6,819 nt of DNA from NCBI GenBank assembly GCA_039679375.1, contig JBDKVA010000031.1:1-6819 (forward strand). Direction: 5' to 3'. The position numbers were made by a program, and so were the translations under genes. Positions 1 to 6,244 of this stretch are shown here, one piece after another. Each line of letters starts with the position of its first letter. Positions within the stretch are counted from its first letter, which is position 1. Source of the DNA: JBDKVA01 sp039679375. Its GTDB lineage: Bacteria > Bacillota > Clostridia > Acetivibrionales > DTU013. The notes under the pieces were generated by a model. The model was not told the DNA's origin. It saw nothing but the letters and a program-made list of their open reading frames with translations, and did no database searches.

Positions 1-210
1 CTGGAAGCGGGATTTGCAGGCGCCCCACAGCTGGGGCCGGTTTTCAGATTGTTGGCCGACCTGTGTCTGGCTGCTGTTTTTACTCTGTTTTCGTTAGCTG
101 TTCCTATGGATAGCAACCCGGATAATAAGAGGCCATATTTGAAAAGGGGAGAGTATAAGCCGGGTTCAAAGTCCTTCAATAGCGGAAGGGGAGCAGGCAG
201 CAGGTTTTAG
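1..210 (+). CDS. 3' end of an unidentified upstream gene in the GTPase operon
   Basis: Frame 1 is open from the first base to a TAG at 208-210 and encodes the last 69 residues of a protein that begins outside the window. The visible part has a hydrophobic stretch at about visible residues 11-36 (LGPVFRLLADLCLAAVFTLF and onward). It could be a membrane segment but is interrupted by one Arg and one Asp. A basic, Gly/Ser/Lys/Arg-rich tail of about 30 residues follows, which looks disordered. The stop codon overlaps the ribosome binding site of the next gene (AGGAGGT at 209-215), so the two genes are probably translated from one transcript. I do not recognise the family, and the tail is too short to name it. 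Being part of the reading frame of a real gene is inferred from the open frame, the operon spacing and the RBS overlap. Confidence 0.6.
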   Translation: MEAGFAGAPQLGPVFRLLADLCLAAVFTLFSLAVPMDSNPDNKRPYLKRGEYKPGSKSFNSGRGAGSRF

Positions 211-222
211 GAGGTCAATCGG

Positions 223-873
223 ATGGAATACAGGGAAAAGGATTCAGAAACTGAACAGATAAGGGATATCAGCTTTTGCATAAACGGAGAGGATATAACC
301 TTCAAGTGGAAATGGCCTGAAGGCATCGATTATGCATATGTATATAAAACAAACGGTATAAGGCCGGTATTGTACGAGGAGGTTACCGGGGAAAATGCCC
401 GGCTGTACACAAAGGAAGAATATAAAAAACGCAATGGATACCATGAGAAAGTGAAGACCATTGACTTATTTACTTATGCTATTTTCCCCGGCGCATATGA
501 AGGCGGGAAGAAATTGCTGATAGTGCAGGACGGTAAAAACAACCAAATCGTCGTTGCGACCGGCAAAACGAATATTTACTATTCAATAGTCACTAGAAGA
601 AATATGATTTCCAGATTGTTTTCGAAAAGGAAAGTAATACAGCTGAAAATAAAGACAGACGTCCCCGTAAGCAGGGAGGCTCTCTGCTATGTTGTCAAAA
701 GCGGATCCTACCCGACAAACAGAGATGACGGAAGGTTTTTCCCATTTCCTCAGGACTTTCCCCCAGGCAATAATGCTTTGCCTGAAATAGAGATAAAAGA
801 TAATGAATTTATCAGGATTTTCCTGACGGACAGCGTAAAATTCAGTGAGATATTCAATTTAGTCCGGGAATAG
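223..873 (+). CDS. Beta-rich WPEG-motif protein of the GTPase operon, function unknown
   Basis: A 216-residue protein with no signal peptide or membrane segment, so probably cytoplasmic. ATG at 223 follows an excellent RBS (AGGAGGT, 209-215) with 7-nt spacing. The sequence alternates short hydrophobic strands and turns along its length. Residues 16-41 (ISFCINGEDITF then WKWPEG, W31-P32-E33-G34, then YAYVYK) resemble the opening strands of a fibronectin-III-like beta sandwich. A second similar unit may start near residue 135 (VIQLKIKTDV...ALCYVVKSG), ending in a Pro/Phe-rich loop around residues 171-185. It lies 12 bp upstream of the GTPase gene and so probably works with it. Possible roles are adaptor or target-recognition subunit, which is inference from position only. 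I do not assign a Pfam family. The gene is certain; the fold is a moderate guess. Confidence 0.85.
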   Translation: MEYREKDSETEQIRDISFCINGEDITFKWKWPEGIDYAYVYKTNGIRPVLYEEVTGENARLYTKEEYKKRNGYHEKVKTIDLFTYAIFPGAYEGGKKLLIVQDGKNNQIVVATGKTNIYYSIVTRRNMISRLFSKRKVIQLKIKTDVPVSREALCYVVKSGSYPTNRDDGRFFPFPQDFPPGNNALPEIEIKDNEFIRIFLTDSVKFSEIFNLVRE

Positions 874-885
874 GAGATAAGCGGC

Positions 886-2139
886 ATGAATTTTTTTAAA
901 AGGCTTTTCGGGAGGGAGTCTCCGAAGGTTGATGAGAAGCGCATTTATAATATTATCTGCCCCCACTGTTTTGAGGAATTTGAGCCGGAAGAGGCGGTAT
1001 TCAGGGCGTCGCACCACAGCGATGAAGACGAGGATTTTATGCTTCAGGAGGATGAGGTGCTCAACAGGTTCAGAAGGATGTTCCAGATGGCTGAGCTTGG
1101 CGAAATGGAATGTGTCATAAAATCCGAGGATGTGCCTGAAGAAAATAAAAAGAGGGTCGACGGAGGAGTACTGATAGAGGTTGTAGATAAACTGGGCGTA
1201 AAGACGGACAAGAGGTTATGCCCATATTGCCATAACATTCTGCCAAGCTCAGCCGGACGGGCCCCGAGCAACATCATTTCATTTGTAGGAGCTTCGCAGG
1301 TTGGGAAAACAGTTTATATGACGTCGCTGATACATATGCTGCAAAACGAGACAGCAAGGAATTTCGACGCGGCCTGCATGCCTATTGACATAAATGACTA
1401 CCGGAAGTTCAAAGAGGATTACGAAACGCCTCTTTTTGAGAACGGTATACTGCTGGACCCGACTCAAAAGGAAAAGAGAATGGAGCCGTTCATATTTGAG
1501 CTTACATTCAAGGATAGATCAAGGCCGCCATTGACTCTGGTTTTTTTCGACATCGCAGGCGAGGGTACTACCGATCCCGAATATCTGGAGCTGAAGGCCA
1601 AGCATATACGGAAATCCGTCGGTATCCTGTTTCTTGTTGATCCGCTGCAGATCAAGACTATACGGGACAAGATCAGCCTCCAGAAAGGCGATAACCCCGG
1701 CGAATTCACATCGGAGTATGATGAGGCAAGAGATGTATTTATCGCGCTTTACCAGAAGTTTTTCAGCAAGAACGATTATGGACGGACAGACGTCCCTGTG
1801 GCGATTATCCTTACAAAGAGCGATATGCTTAGGCTTTTGAACGATGAAGAGTATTTCAGGGAGAACAGCAATGTTTTCAGGAACTATATACATAGAGAGT
1901 ATTTTAATTTTAATGAATTTGAAAATATAAACGGGGAAGTGGGAAGATTTTTTGATAAGGTTGACAGGCCTTTCAAGGATGCCCTTGATATTTACTTTAC
2001 GAATTCCGCTTACTTTGCTGTCTCAGCTATCGGAAGCAATCCCGTCAACCAGAGAGTTCAAGGCATTGTTGAACCGTTGAGGGTCGATGAGCCTCTGCTC
2101 TGGATACTTAACAAACTGAATATTATTGAAGGGAGGTAG
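886..2139 (+). CDS. Zinc-ribbon-containing TRAFAC-like GTPase (DO-GTPase2-like)
   Basis: A 417-residue soluble GTPase. ATG at 886 is preceded by AGGAG (872-876, overlapping the previous stop). The N-terminus carries two CxxC knuckles, C25-P-H-C28 and C112-P-Y-C115, which together could bind one zinc. They are separated by an 83-residue, acidic, probably helical insert. The G domain follows: P-loop G135-ASQVG-K141-T142, a candidate switch-I Thr (T193 in LLDPT), Walker B/G3 D222-I-A-G225 after strand LTLVFF, G4 T310-K-S-D313 (TKxD form, specific for guanine) and G5 S380-A381. All catalytic motifs are intact, so active GTP binding is expected. The long strand-loop DIAGEGTTDPEYLELKAKHI and the large-partner neighbour fit the DO-GTPase2 group found with GAP1 proteins; this family call is from memory. 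It probably acts as a nucleotide-controlled switch for the membrane-anchored downstream protein. No second GTPase is seen in the window. Confidence 0.85.
   Translation: MNFFKRLFGRESPKVDEKRIYNIICPHCFEEFEPEEAVFRASHHSDEDEDFMLQEDEVLNRFRRMFQMAELGEMECVIKSEDVPEENKKRVDGGVLIEVVDKLGVKTDKRLCPYCHNILPSSAGRAPSNIISFVGASQVGKTVYMTSLIHMLQNETARNFDAACMPIDINDYRKFKEDYETPLFENGILLDPTQKEKRMEPFIFELTFKDRSRPPLTLVFFDIAGEGTTDPEYLELKAKHIRKSVGILFLVDPLQIKTIRDKISLQKGDNPGEFTSEYDEARDVFIALYQKFFSKNDYGRTDVPVAIILTKSDMLRLLNDEEYFRENSNVFRNYIHREYFNFNEFENINGEVGRFFDKVDRPFKDALDIYFTNSAYFAVSAIGSNPVNQRVQGIVEPLRVDEPLLWILNKLNIIEGR
2131..2137 (+). promoter_or_regulatory. RBS deciding the start of the GAP1-like gene
   Basis: GGGAGGT lies inside the last codons of the GTPase gene and ends 6 nt before ATG at 2144. 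A TTG further upstream in the same frame (2126) has no Shine-Dalgarno sequence at the right distance, so 2144 is the better start. The GTPase stop (2137-2139) overlaps the end of this site, which suggests translational coupling. Confidence 0.8.
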
Positions 2140-2143
2140 GGCG

Positions 2144-4555
2144 ATGATACAGCAGCAGTATTATACCAGGGAGAGAAGAGGTATATTCCGGAGCACCGAA
2201 GGCTACGACAGTATAGCCAAATCAGCAGGTCTTAAAAATGATTTTATCAAAAGGACGCTTCATGCATTCTGCTTCTATGATACTCCAAGAGAACTGCAAG
2301 AATCACAGGAAAAGGACCTGGAAAAGTACCCGAAAGCCCTTACCTGTTTCAATACGGATACAGGTGATCTGGTTTTAGGCCGGTCGGTATATGTTGGAGC
2401 CGATTTCACCGGTCTTCGGAACACCTTCTTTACACACAATTATGTGATTCCCGGGAGCAGTAAAGAGGAGTTCCTCAGGAATATCCAAAAAATCCTGTGT
2501 GTCAGTGATTTTAAAGACAGCTATAACATTGAAAATGGCCAGGACTTACCTGAATGTGATGATATCGCGTGTGAAAAATCAGCGGATTTCTTTTCGAACG
2601 CAAAGGACGTATTTAAAGTATTGGGAGTAGACGAGGAAATATTCAAAAAACTGCTATTTGCTGTGTTTTCGTCGATTTCAGGCAGGAAAAAGGTCTATGT
2701 CAGTATCAATACGGATGCTGCAGAATTATCGGAATACGCAAAGGAACTTCTAAAGTTTATTTTGCTTGCCCTGCCATATGATCTGAGGAAGAATTTCGGC
2801 TTCATCACATATATAAAGGATCCCGACAGCAAGATGTTCATCAATATGATGTTTGTTGACAAGGGCAGCATTAAAGTCGGCGACAGCAAAATTGAGAAGG
2901 ATTTTATATTTGATTTTGTACATGAAAGATACGTAAATACGGAGGTCGACCTGAAAAGCAACCCGTACCTGGACTTTGTATGGAACAGCCTGTGGAGCGA
3001 ACAGGCAAGATCGGAGATAAAATGGTTTCATGATTTTGCCGAGGAAGCAAAACCTGTCAGAAGGTTTGACCTTGAGGCTTACAATGAGCTCTGCAGTATC
3101 TGGACAATAAAGGAAAAGGGAGATCTGCAGACTTACGAAGCAAACAGAGAGATGATCCTTAAAAATATATACATGTATATGGACACCGCAAGCCCGCGGC
3201 TGCGAGGCGAGCTTGACAGGCTGTTTACAGACCTCTTCGGGAAGGAAGACAGGGACATGCGGGATATCCGCGATTATCTGCCGGCGGCAGGTATCCTGGA
3301 TGTAATAATAAGATACTATGATATGGCATTGGATGCGGTCAGGAAGAAGATAAACAATTACTTTATATCTATTATAAATAAGGCAAAGAACATGAACAGA
3401 GCGGAATATGTCGCGGAGGTCTTCCGTAAGGTCAATGAAAGGGAATATCTGTTTAAAAGGCTGATTGAAACGATTTTCGAAATTCCCGCGTTTATTTCCG
3501 TTATACTTGAAGGATACCTTAGGGATAGGTTTGCCCGGACAAACAAATGCGCCGATATTATTGACGAAATCAAATTCTGGGGAAAGACGTCGCCTGATGT
3601 AGTAAAGTATCAGTATTTCCAGACGCAGGCAAAGAAAGACCTGATCAGGCTGTTTGCAGAAGAGAAGAACAAGCTTGCCGAGGATAAGCTGATACAAAAA
3701 GGCCTGGAGGATTTTGTGAAAAATTGTCCCGCCGGTAGTGAAAGAGCCAGCTATGAGAGTTATGCGAAGGACTTATCGGAAGCCGTTAAGGAAATAGCAT
3801 TCAGAAGCCTTGAACCCGAGTACATCACAAATGATAATCTATCTGCCATTTGCAGGCAGTTCAGCGCTTTTCGCAATGAGCCCAATTATAAAATCCTCAG
3901 ATGTCTGGAGGATCTTTTGGCGGGCGGCTATGATTTGTCAGAGGAAAAAGCGGAAGCTCTGTTATTTGAGCTTGATAATATTTATGTACATAAGTTTAAG
4001 GAATTAATTAAAAAACTATTTGCGGTGAAAATTAACTACGATAATTATCCGATTATCATACTGGCATTCAAAAACGACAGAAGGATAAGTGAATTCGATA
4101 TTTATAATAGAGCCGCCTATGATTATGGCGGAGTCATTAAATACATATCCGGAAAAAGTGTTGACGAGGTATTTAAATTCATTTTTTGGGCATACGAGGA
4201 GAATGTATTTAGCGAACGTTCATTTTTTTCAGACAGGAATTCATTGAACAGGCACGATATTACGGACAGAAGCGTGAAAGGCTATTCAGAATTTGACAAA
4301 GCCGCTATGAGCTTTATTGAACAGGAAGGTAACAGCAGGCTAAAAGACAAGAACTTTAGAAATAAGCTAAAGCTAAACAGGGAATTGAAAAACATAATGG
4401 CAGCGGTAGATTATAAAAATGCGGGTCCGGTAAAAAAATTTTATATAGATCACTCGAAGAATATTGGGAAGTTGATTTTTTGGGCATTGGAAGTTTTCTT
4501 AATCGTGGCTTCCGCCCTTATCATTATGTTTGAAATTATTCTGCCAAGGCTGTAA
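2144..4555 (+). CDS. GTPase-associated protein 1 (GAP1)-like, C-terminally membrane-anchored
   Basis: An 803-residue protein starting 4 bp after the GTPase stop. The N-terminal 120 residues form a recognisable alpha/beta domain: QQYYTRERRGIFRSTEGYDS near the start, a central FCFYDTPRELQ segment, and the block G79-R-S-V-Y-V-G-A-D-F-T-G-L-R-N-T-F-F-T-H98 followed by NYVIP. The R-N-x-F-F-x-H pattern is the part I associate with GAP1 N-terminal domains; that call is from memory and needs a profile search. The middle (about 150-760) is long, mostly helical and charged, without an enzyme motif I can name. Residues about 777-800 (LIFWALEVFLIVASALIIMF) form one clear transmembrane helix with only a few residues after it, so it is a tail-anchored protein with nearly all its mass in the cytoplasm. 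It probably carries GTPase signals to the membrane or is itself the effector; this is inference. Confidence 0.75.
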   Translation: MIQQQYYTRERRGIFRSTEGYDSIAKSAGLKNDFIKRTLHAFCFYDTPRELQESQEKDLEKYPKALTCFNTDTGDLVLGRSVYVGADFTGLRNTFFTHNYVIPGSSKEEFLRNIQKILCVSDFKDSYNIENGQDLPECDDIACEKSADFFSNAKDVFKVLGVDEEIFKKLLFAVFSSISGRKKVYVSINTDAAELSEYAKELLKFILLALPYDLRKNFGFITYIKDPDSKMFINMMFVDKGSIKVGDSKIEKDFIFDFVHERYVNTEVDLKSNPYLDFVWNSLWSEQARSEIKWFHDFAEEAKPVRRFDLEAYNELCSIWTIKEKGDLQTYEANREMILKNIYMYMDTASPRLRGELDRLFTDLFGKEDRDMRDIRDYLPAAGILDVIIRYYDMALDAVRKKINNYFISIINKAKNMNRAEYVAEVFRKVNEREYLFKRLIETIFEIPAFISVILEGYLRDRFARTNKCADIIDEIKFWGKTSPDVVKYQYFQTQAKKDLIRLFAEEKNKLAEDKLIQKGLEDFVKNCPAGSERASYESYAKDLSEAVKEIAFRSLEPEYITNDNLSAICRQFSAFRNEPNYKILRCLEDLLAGGYDLSEEKAEALLFELDNIYVHKFKELIKKLFAVKINYDNYPIIILAFKNDRRISEFDIYNRAAYDYGGVIKYISGKSVDEVFKFIFWAYEENVFSERSFFSDRNSLNRHDITDRSVKGYSEFDKAAMSFIEQEGNSRLKDKNFRNKLKLNRELKNIMAAVDYKNAGPVKKFYIDHSKNIGKLIFWALEVFLIVASALIIMFEIILPRL

Positions 4556-4584
4556 AAATAAGAAGGATACCATTGACAGAAACG

Positions 4585-4611
4585 AAGGGGGAAGCTGCAA
4601 CTTCCCCTTTT
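4585..4611. terminator. Rho-independent terminator, probably bidirectional
   Basis: Stem GGGGAAG (4588-4594) pairs with CTTCCCC (4601-4607) around the loop CTGCAA. One G-T and two A-T pairs can extend it outward. TTTT at 4608-4611 follows on the plus strand, which suits termination of the GTPase operon 30 bp after its last stop. On the minus strand the hairpin is followed by TTCGTTTC, a weaker T tract, so it may also end the convergent gerQ-like transcript, whose stop is 12 bp away. Confidence 0.85.
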
Positions 4612-4623
4612 ACAGGCACCCTC

Positions 4624-5295
4624 TTACCTAAAGATCGTAACGAATTTGATTGAGTATAAGTCGCACATCATCAGATCATCGGAATCAATTAGCCGTATCA
4701 AAATGTAACTAGCGCCGACAGCTACCAGAGTGCCGGTTCTGTCCGTCAGGTTGCTTGTGCCTATCAGGAACTCAACCCGCATCCTTCTGCCGATCTGCGT
4801 CCTTAAAAATCCGGGGGTAAACAGCGGACTTTCCACTGTTGTCGGCATCTGTGTCCAGCCCGGCGCCGTCGGAGCAGCTCCGGCGCCGCTTTGCATTGTT
4901 GCAGTCGGATACACCTGAGCACCGCATCCCGATGCGGACGGAACAGCAGGACTAGTCGTTGTTACGGCTGCAGTCGCAGGAAAGGCTGCAGGAATCATTC
5001 CGGATCCGGCCGCAGGCGAAGGGTACATACCGGCCGCGGGTGCAGGTAAAGGATACGCACCGGCCGCGGGTGATGTTTTAAATCCGGCTTCAGGCATTGT
5101 TTTACCTCCAGCTGCGGGCATGGCGGCTGGCATTTTACCTGAACCAGCCTCAGGCATTGTTTTCGGCAGCATTTGAGCCCCAAGCGCCGAACTGTTCGGC
5201 TCTCCCATATAAGAACCGTTTTGCATCATTGTTCCCATGACATTTACATTGTTCATGTATGGCATTTTATTCATCATATCATCCCTATATCTCAT
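4624..5295 (-). CDS. gerQ: GerQ-like spore coat protein with Pro/Ala/Gly repeats
   Basis: A 223-residue protein encoded just downstream of cwlJ. In Bacillus, GerQ is a coat protein required for CwlJ to localise to the spore and is cross-linked by transglutaminase. Residues 1-159 are low complexity: Met/Asn-rich at first, then repeated PEAG and PAAG units with Tyr and Lys scattered between. Residues 160-223 (TPGFLRTQIGRRMRVEF then TGTLVAVGASYILIRLIDSD and LYSIKFVTIF) form a compact beta domain with the layout of the GerQ C-terminus, though the exact GerQ motifs are only loosely kept. The start at 5295 is chosen because GGAGG (5301-5305) lies 5 nt before it. An in-frame ATG at 5331 has no RBS. 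Genome position beside cwlJ supports the call. It might instead be an unrelated coat protein with a similar small domain. Confidence 0.65.
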   Translation of the reverse strand: MRYRDDMMNKMPYMNNVNVMGTMMQNGSYMGEPNSSALGAQMLPKTMPEAGSGKMPAAMPAAGGKTMPEAGFKTSPAAGAYPLPAPAAGMYPSPAAGSGMIPAAFPATAAVTTTSPAVPSASGCGAQVYPTATMQSGAGAAPTAPGWTQMPTTVESPLFTPGFLRTQIGRRMRVEFLIGTSNLTDRTGTLVAVGASYILIRLIDSDDLMMCDLYSIKFVTIFR

Positions 5296-5300
5296 AAAAT

Positions 5301-5305
5301 CCTCC
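5301..5305 (-). promoter_or_regulatory. RBS deciding the start of the gerQ-like gene
   Basis: On the minus strand GGAGG is followed by ATTTT and then the ATG at 5295. The in-frame ATG codons further upstream (5331 and 5307) have no comparable site, so the protein is 223 rather than 235 residues long. Confidence 0.75.
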
Positions 5306-5310
5306 ATTTC

Positions 5311-5328
5311 GCCGCTAACTACGGCGGC
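5311..5328 (-). other. Small inverted repeat between cwlJ and the gerQ-like gene
   Basis: GCCGC (5311-5315) and GCGGC (5324-5328) can pair around an 8-base loop, just upstream of the gerQ-like RBS. There is no following T tract, so it is not a normal terminator. It could partly shield the start of the gerQ-like message or be chance. Confidence 0.3.
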
Positions 5329-5401
5329 CATTTAGTTTGTTCAATTTATTGATCCGATGCCAACTCAAGTTTTAAAGCTGTCCCAAGCTTCCGCCTTCGT
5401 A

Positions 5402-5839
5402 TTAAGTCTGGTAATACAAAGAAGTCGGCTGGTAGAAGCAGTGCTCGTTTATTCTGTTGAAAAGGCTGCCGGAGCCATTCCTGGGGAACACACTCTCACA
5501 AGTAGGACTGTACGGGTTGTAGTACCAGAGGCATGGCGCAACGCCGGACAACACATTTCCGGACAAAGCCCAGTCAGCGATATCATAATGAATCTGCTCG
5601 GCAGGAATATTCCATACATTCTGCGGATTTGCCTGGCCGTACACCTGATCAAGCAGACACGTGAACTGATAAGGCTGTTCAATTACTCTGCGCAGGCTGC
5701 CCTGACCAGTCCGCAGGTATTCACCATCTGCCACATTGACACGGTTCATTACAACCGTAGCAACACCTTTCATACCGTCCTCGCCTTCACCCTCGGCCTC
5801 GCAACGAATAAGCCGCGCAAACAATTCACGGTCAGTCAT
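5402..5839 (-). CDS. cwlJ: Spore cortex-lytic cell wall hydrolase CwlJ
   Basis: A 145-residue member of the SleB/CwlJ hydrolase family (Hydrolase_2), close to the 142 residues of Bacillus subtilis CwlJ. CwlJ acts in the spore coat/cortex at germination and breaks cortex peptidoglycan containing muramic-delta-lactam. Recognisable parts are RLIRCEAEGEGEDGM (residues 10-23, E14 the expected catalytic Glu by analogy with SleB), VATVVMNRV (26-34), the QPYQF segment (55-59), LWYYNP (104-109) and the family end motif HCFYQPT (133-139). No signal peptide or peptidoglycan-binding domain is present, as expected for CwlJ and unlike SleB, since it is made in the mother cell. ATG at 5839 is preferred because AGGTGG lies 7 nt upstream; a TTG at 5857 has no RBS. 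It is first in a two-gene minus-strand unit with the gerQ-like gene, 106 bp apart. Confidence 0.93.
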   Translation of the reverse strand: MTDRELFARLIRCEAEGEGEDGMKGVATVVMNRVNVADGEYLRTGQGSLRRVIEQPYQFTCLLDQVYGQANPQNVWNIPAEQIHYDIADWALSGNVLSGVAPCLWYYNPYSPTCESVFPRNGSGSLFNRINEHCFYQPTSLYYQT

Positions 5840-5881
5840 AAAGCCACCACCTGCCAAATCAATTTAACCAAAATATCATAA

Positions 5882-5935
5882 AACCTGTTGGTATAGTATA
5901 TTAACATAATGTACAAATGGTAACCTGTTGATATA
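5882..5935. repeat. 14-bp direct repeat between cwlJ and sspF-like genes
   Basis: AACCTGTTGGTATA (5882-5895) and AACCTGTTGATATA (5922-5935) match at 13 of 14 positions and start 40 bp apart, about four helical turns. On the minus strand both contain CAACAGGT. They flank the candidate cwlJ promoter, so a regulator binding two sites is possible. The CAACAGGT core partly resembles what I remember of the SpoIIID recognition sequence (WWRRACARNY), with one or two mismatches. Confidence 0.6.
5893..5919 (-). promoter_or_regulatory. Candidate mother-cell (sigma-E type) promoter of cwlJ
   Basis: On the minus strand TATACTAT (5893-5900) matches 6 of 8 positions of the CATACANT-type -10 element. CATTTG (5914-5919) stands 13 bp upstream as a weak -35. 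Location and spacing suit a mother-cell promoter about 50 bp before the cwlJ start, but the match is modest and the region is AT-rich. Confidence 0.25.
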
Positions 5936-6009
5936 AAAAATCCGGTTTATAAAATTTCTGTATCGGGGAATGATAATATTGTGCGCTGCTAAACGGGTTT
6001 ACCCGAAAA

Positions 6010-6016
6010 AAGGAGG
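6010..6016 (+). promoter_or_regulatory. RBS deciding the GTG start of the SASP gene
   Basis: AAGGAGG ends 7 nt before GTG at 6024. An in-frame ATG at 5970 would add 18 residues unlike any spore protein of this family and has only a poor GGGGA upstream. The GTG start gives the expected M-S-R N-terminus. Confidence 0.85.
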
Positions 6017-6023
6017 CGTTACT

Positions 6024-6197
6024 GTGAGTAGACATAAAAGTTTGATGTCCGATCAACTGAAGCACGAAATTGCAAAAGAGCTTGGAGTCTACAGTACGGT
6101 AGAGGCTGAAGGCTGGGGCTCGGTTTCATCGAGAGACTGCGGCAACATCGTTAAGAAAGCAATAGAGATGGCTGAGCGAAGCATTGGAACCAAATAG
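6024..6197 (+). CDS. sspF: Small acid-soluble spore protein, alpha/beta type, SspF-like
   Basis: A 57-residue DNA-binding protein of the forespore that coats and protects spore DNA and is degraded at germination. It aligns well, from memory, with Bacillus subtilis SspF (61 residues): MSDQLKHEIAKELG (residues 8-21), the central GWG (30-32), and the SSRDCGNIVKKAIEMAE block (35-51). The E15-I16-A17 site matches the cleavage site of the germination protease GPR. One cysteine (C39) sits where SspF has alanine, which is somewhat unusual for this family. The gene starts with GTG behind a perfect RBS, stands alone, and ends 22 bp before a hairpin terminator. It is divergent from cwlJ. Forespore (sigma-G) expression is expected from the family; no convincing promoter was found by eye. 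Confidence 0.9.
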   Translation: MSRHKSLMSDQLKHEIAKELGVYSTVEAEGWGSVSSRDCGNIVKKAIEMAERSIGTK

Positions 6198-6219
6198 CCT
6201 CTAATTTATCCAGCGTTAC

Positions 6220-6244
6220 AGGAGCCGGCGTTCAGCCGGCTTCT
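6220..6244 (+). terminator. Hairpin terminator of the sspF-like gene
   Basis: AGGAGCCGGC (6220-6229) pairs with GCCGGCTTCT (6235-6244) around the loop GTTCA, giving a 10-bp stem with one G-T pair. The tract after it (TAAATATTATTT) is AT-rich but not a clean T run, so termination may be moderate. Confidence 0.75.

Noticed and set aside
28..105. RDD-family membrane domain suggested by RLLAD in the partial left-edge gene
   Set aside because: The protein ends too soon after this segment for an RDD domain, which needs further membrane helices.
1519..1893. A 124-codon open frame on the minus strand inside the GTPase gene
   Set aside because: It is antisense to the conserved G domain and lacks any recognisable feature.
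2750..3697. A 315-codon open frame on the minus strand inside the GAP1-like gene
   Set aside because: It is antisense to a well-supported gene, its product is rich in Cys, Ile and Phe without family features, and it has no convincing RBS. It is a shadow of the real frame.
5357..5881. A 174-codon open frame on the plus strand across cwlJ
   Set aside because: The opposite strand encodes CwlJ with clear family motifs; the plus-strand product resembles nothing.
5949..5978. Possible forespore (sigma-G) promoter for sspF, -10 GATAATA at 5972-5978
   Set aside because: The -10 fits at 6 of 7 positions, but the -35 at 17-bp spacing (ATAAAA) is poor and the region is AT-rich, so chance is likely.
5990..6005. 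Overlapping tiny inverted repeats (TAAAC/GTTTA and CGGG/CCCG) before the sspF RBS
   Set aside because: Stems are only 4-5 bp and mutually exclusive, with no known riboswitch or leader pattern around them.
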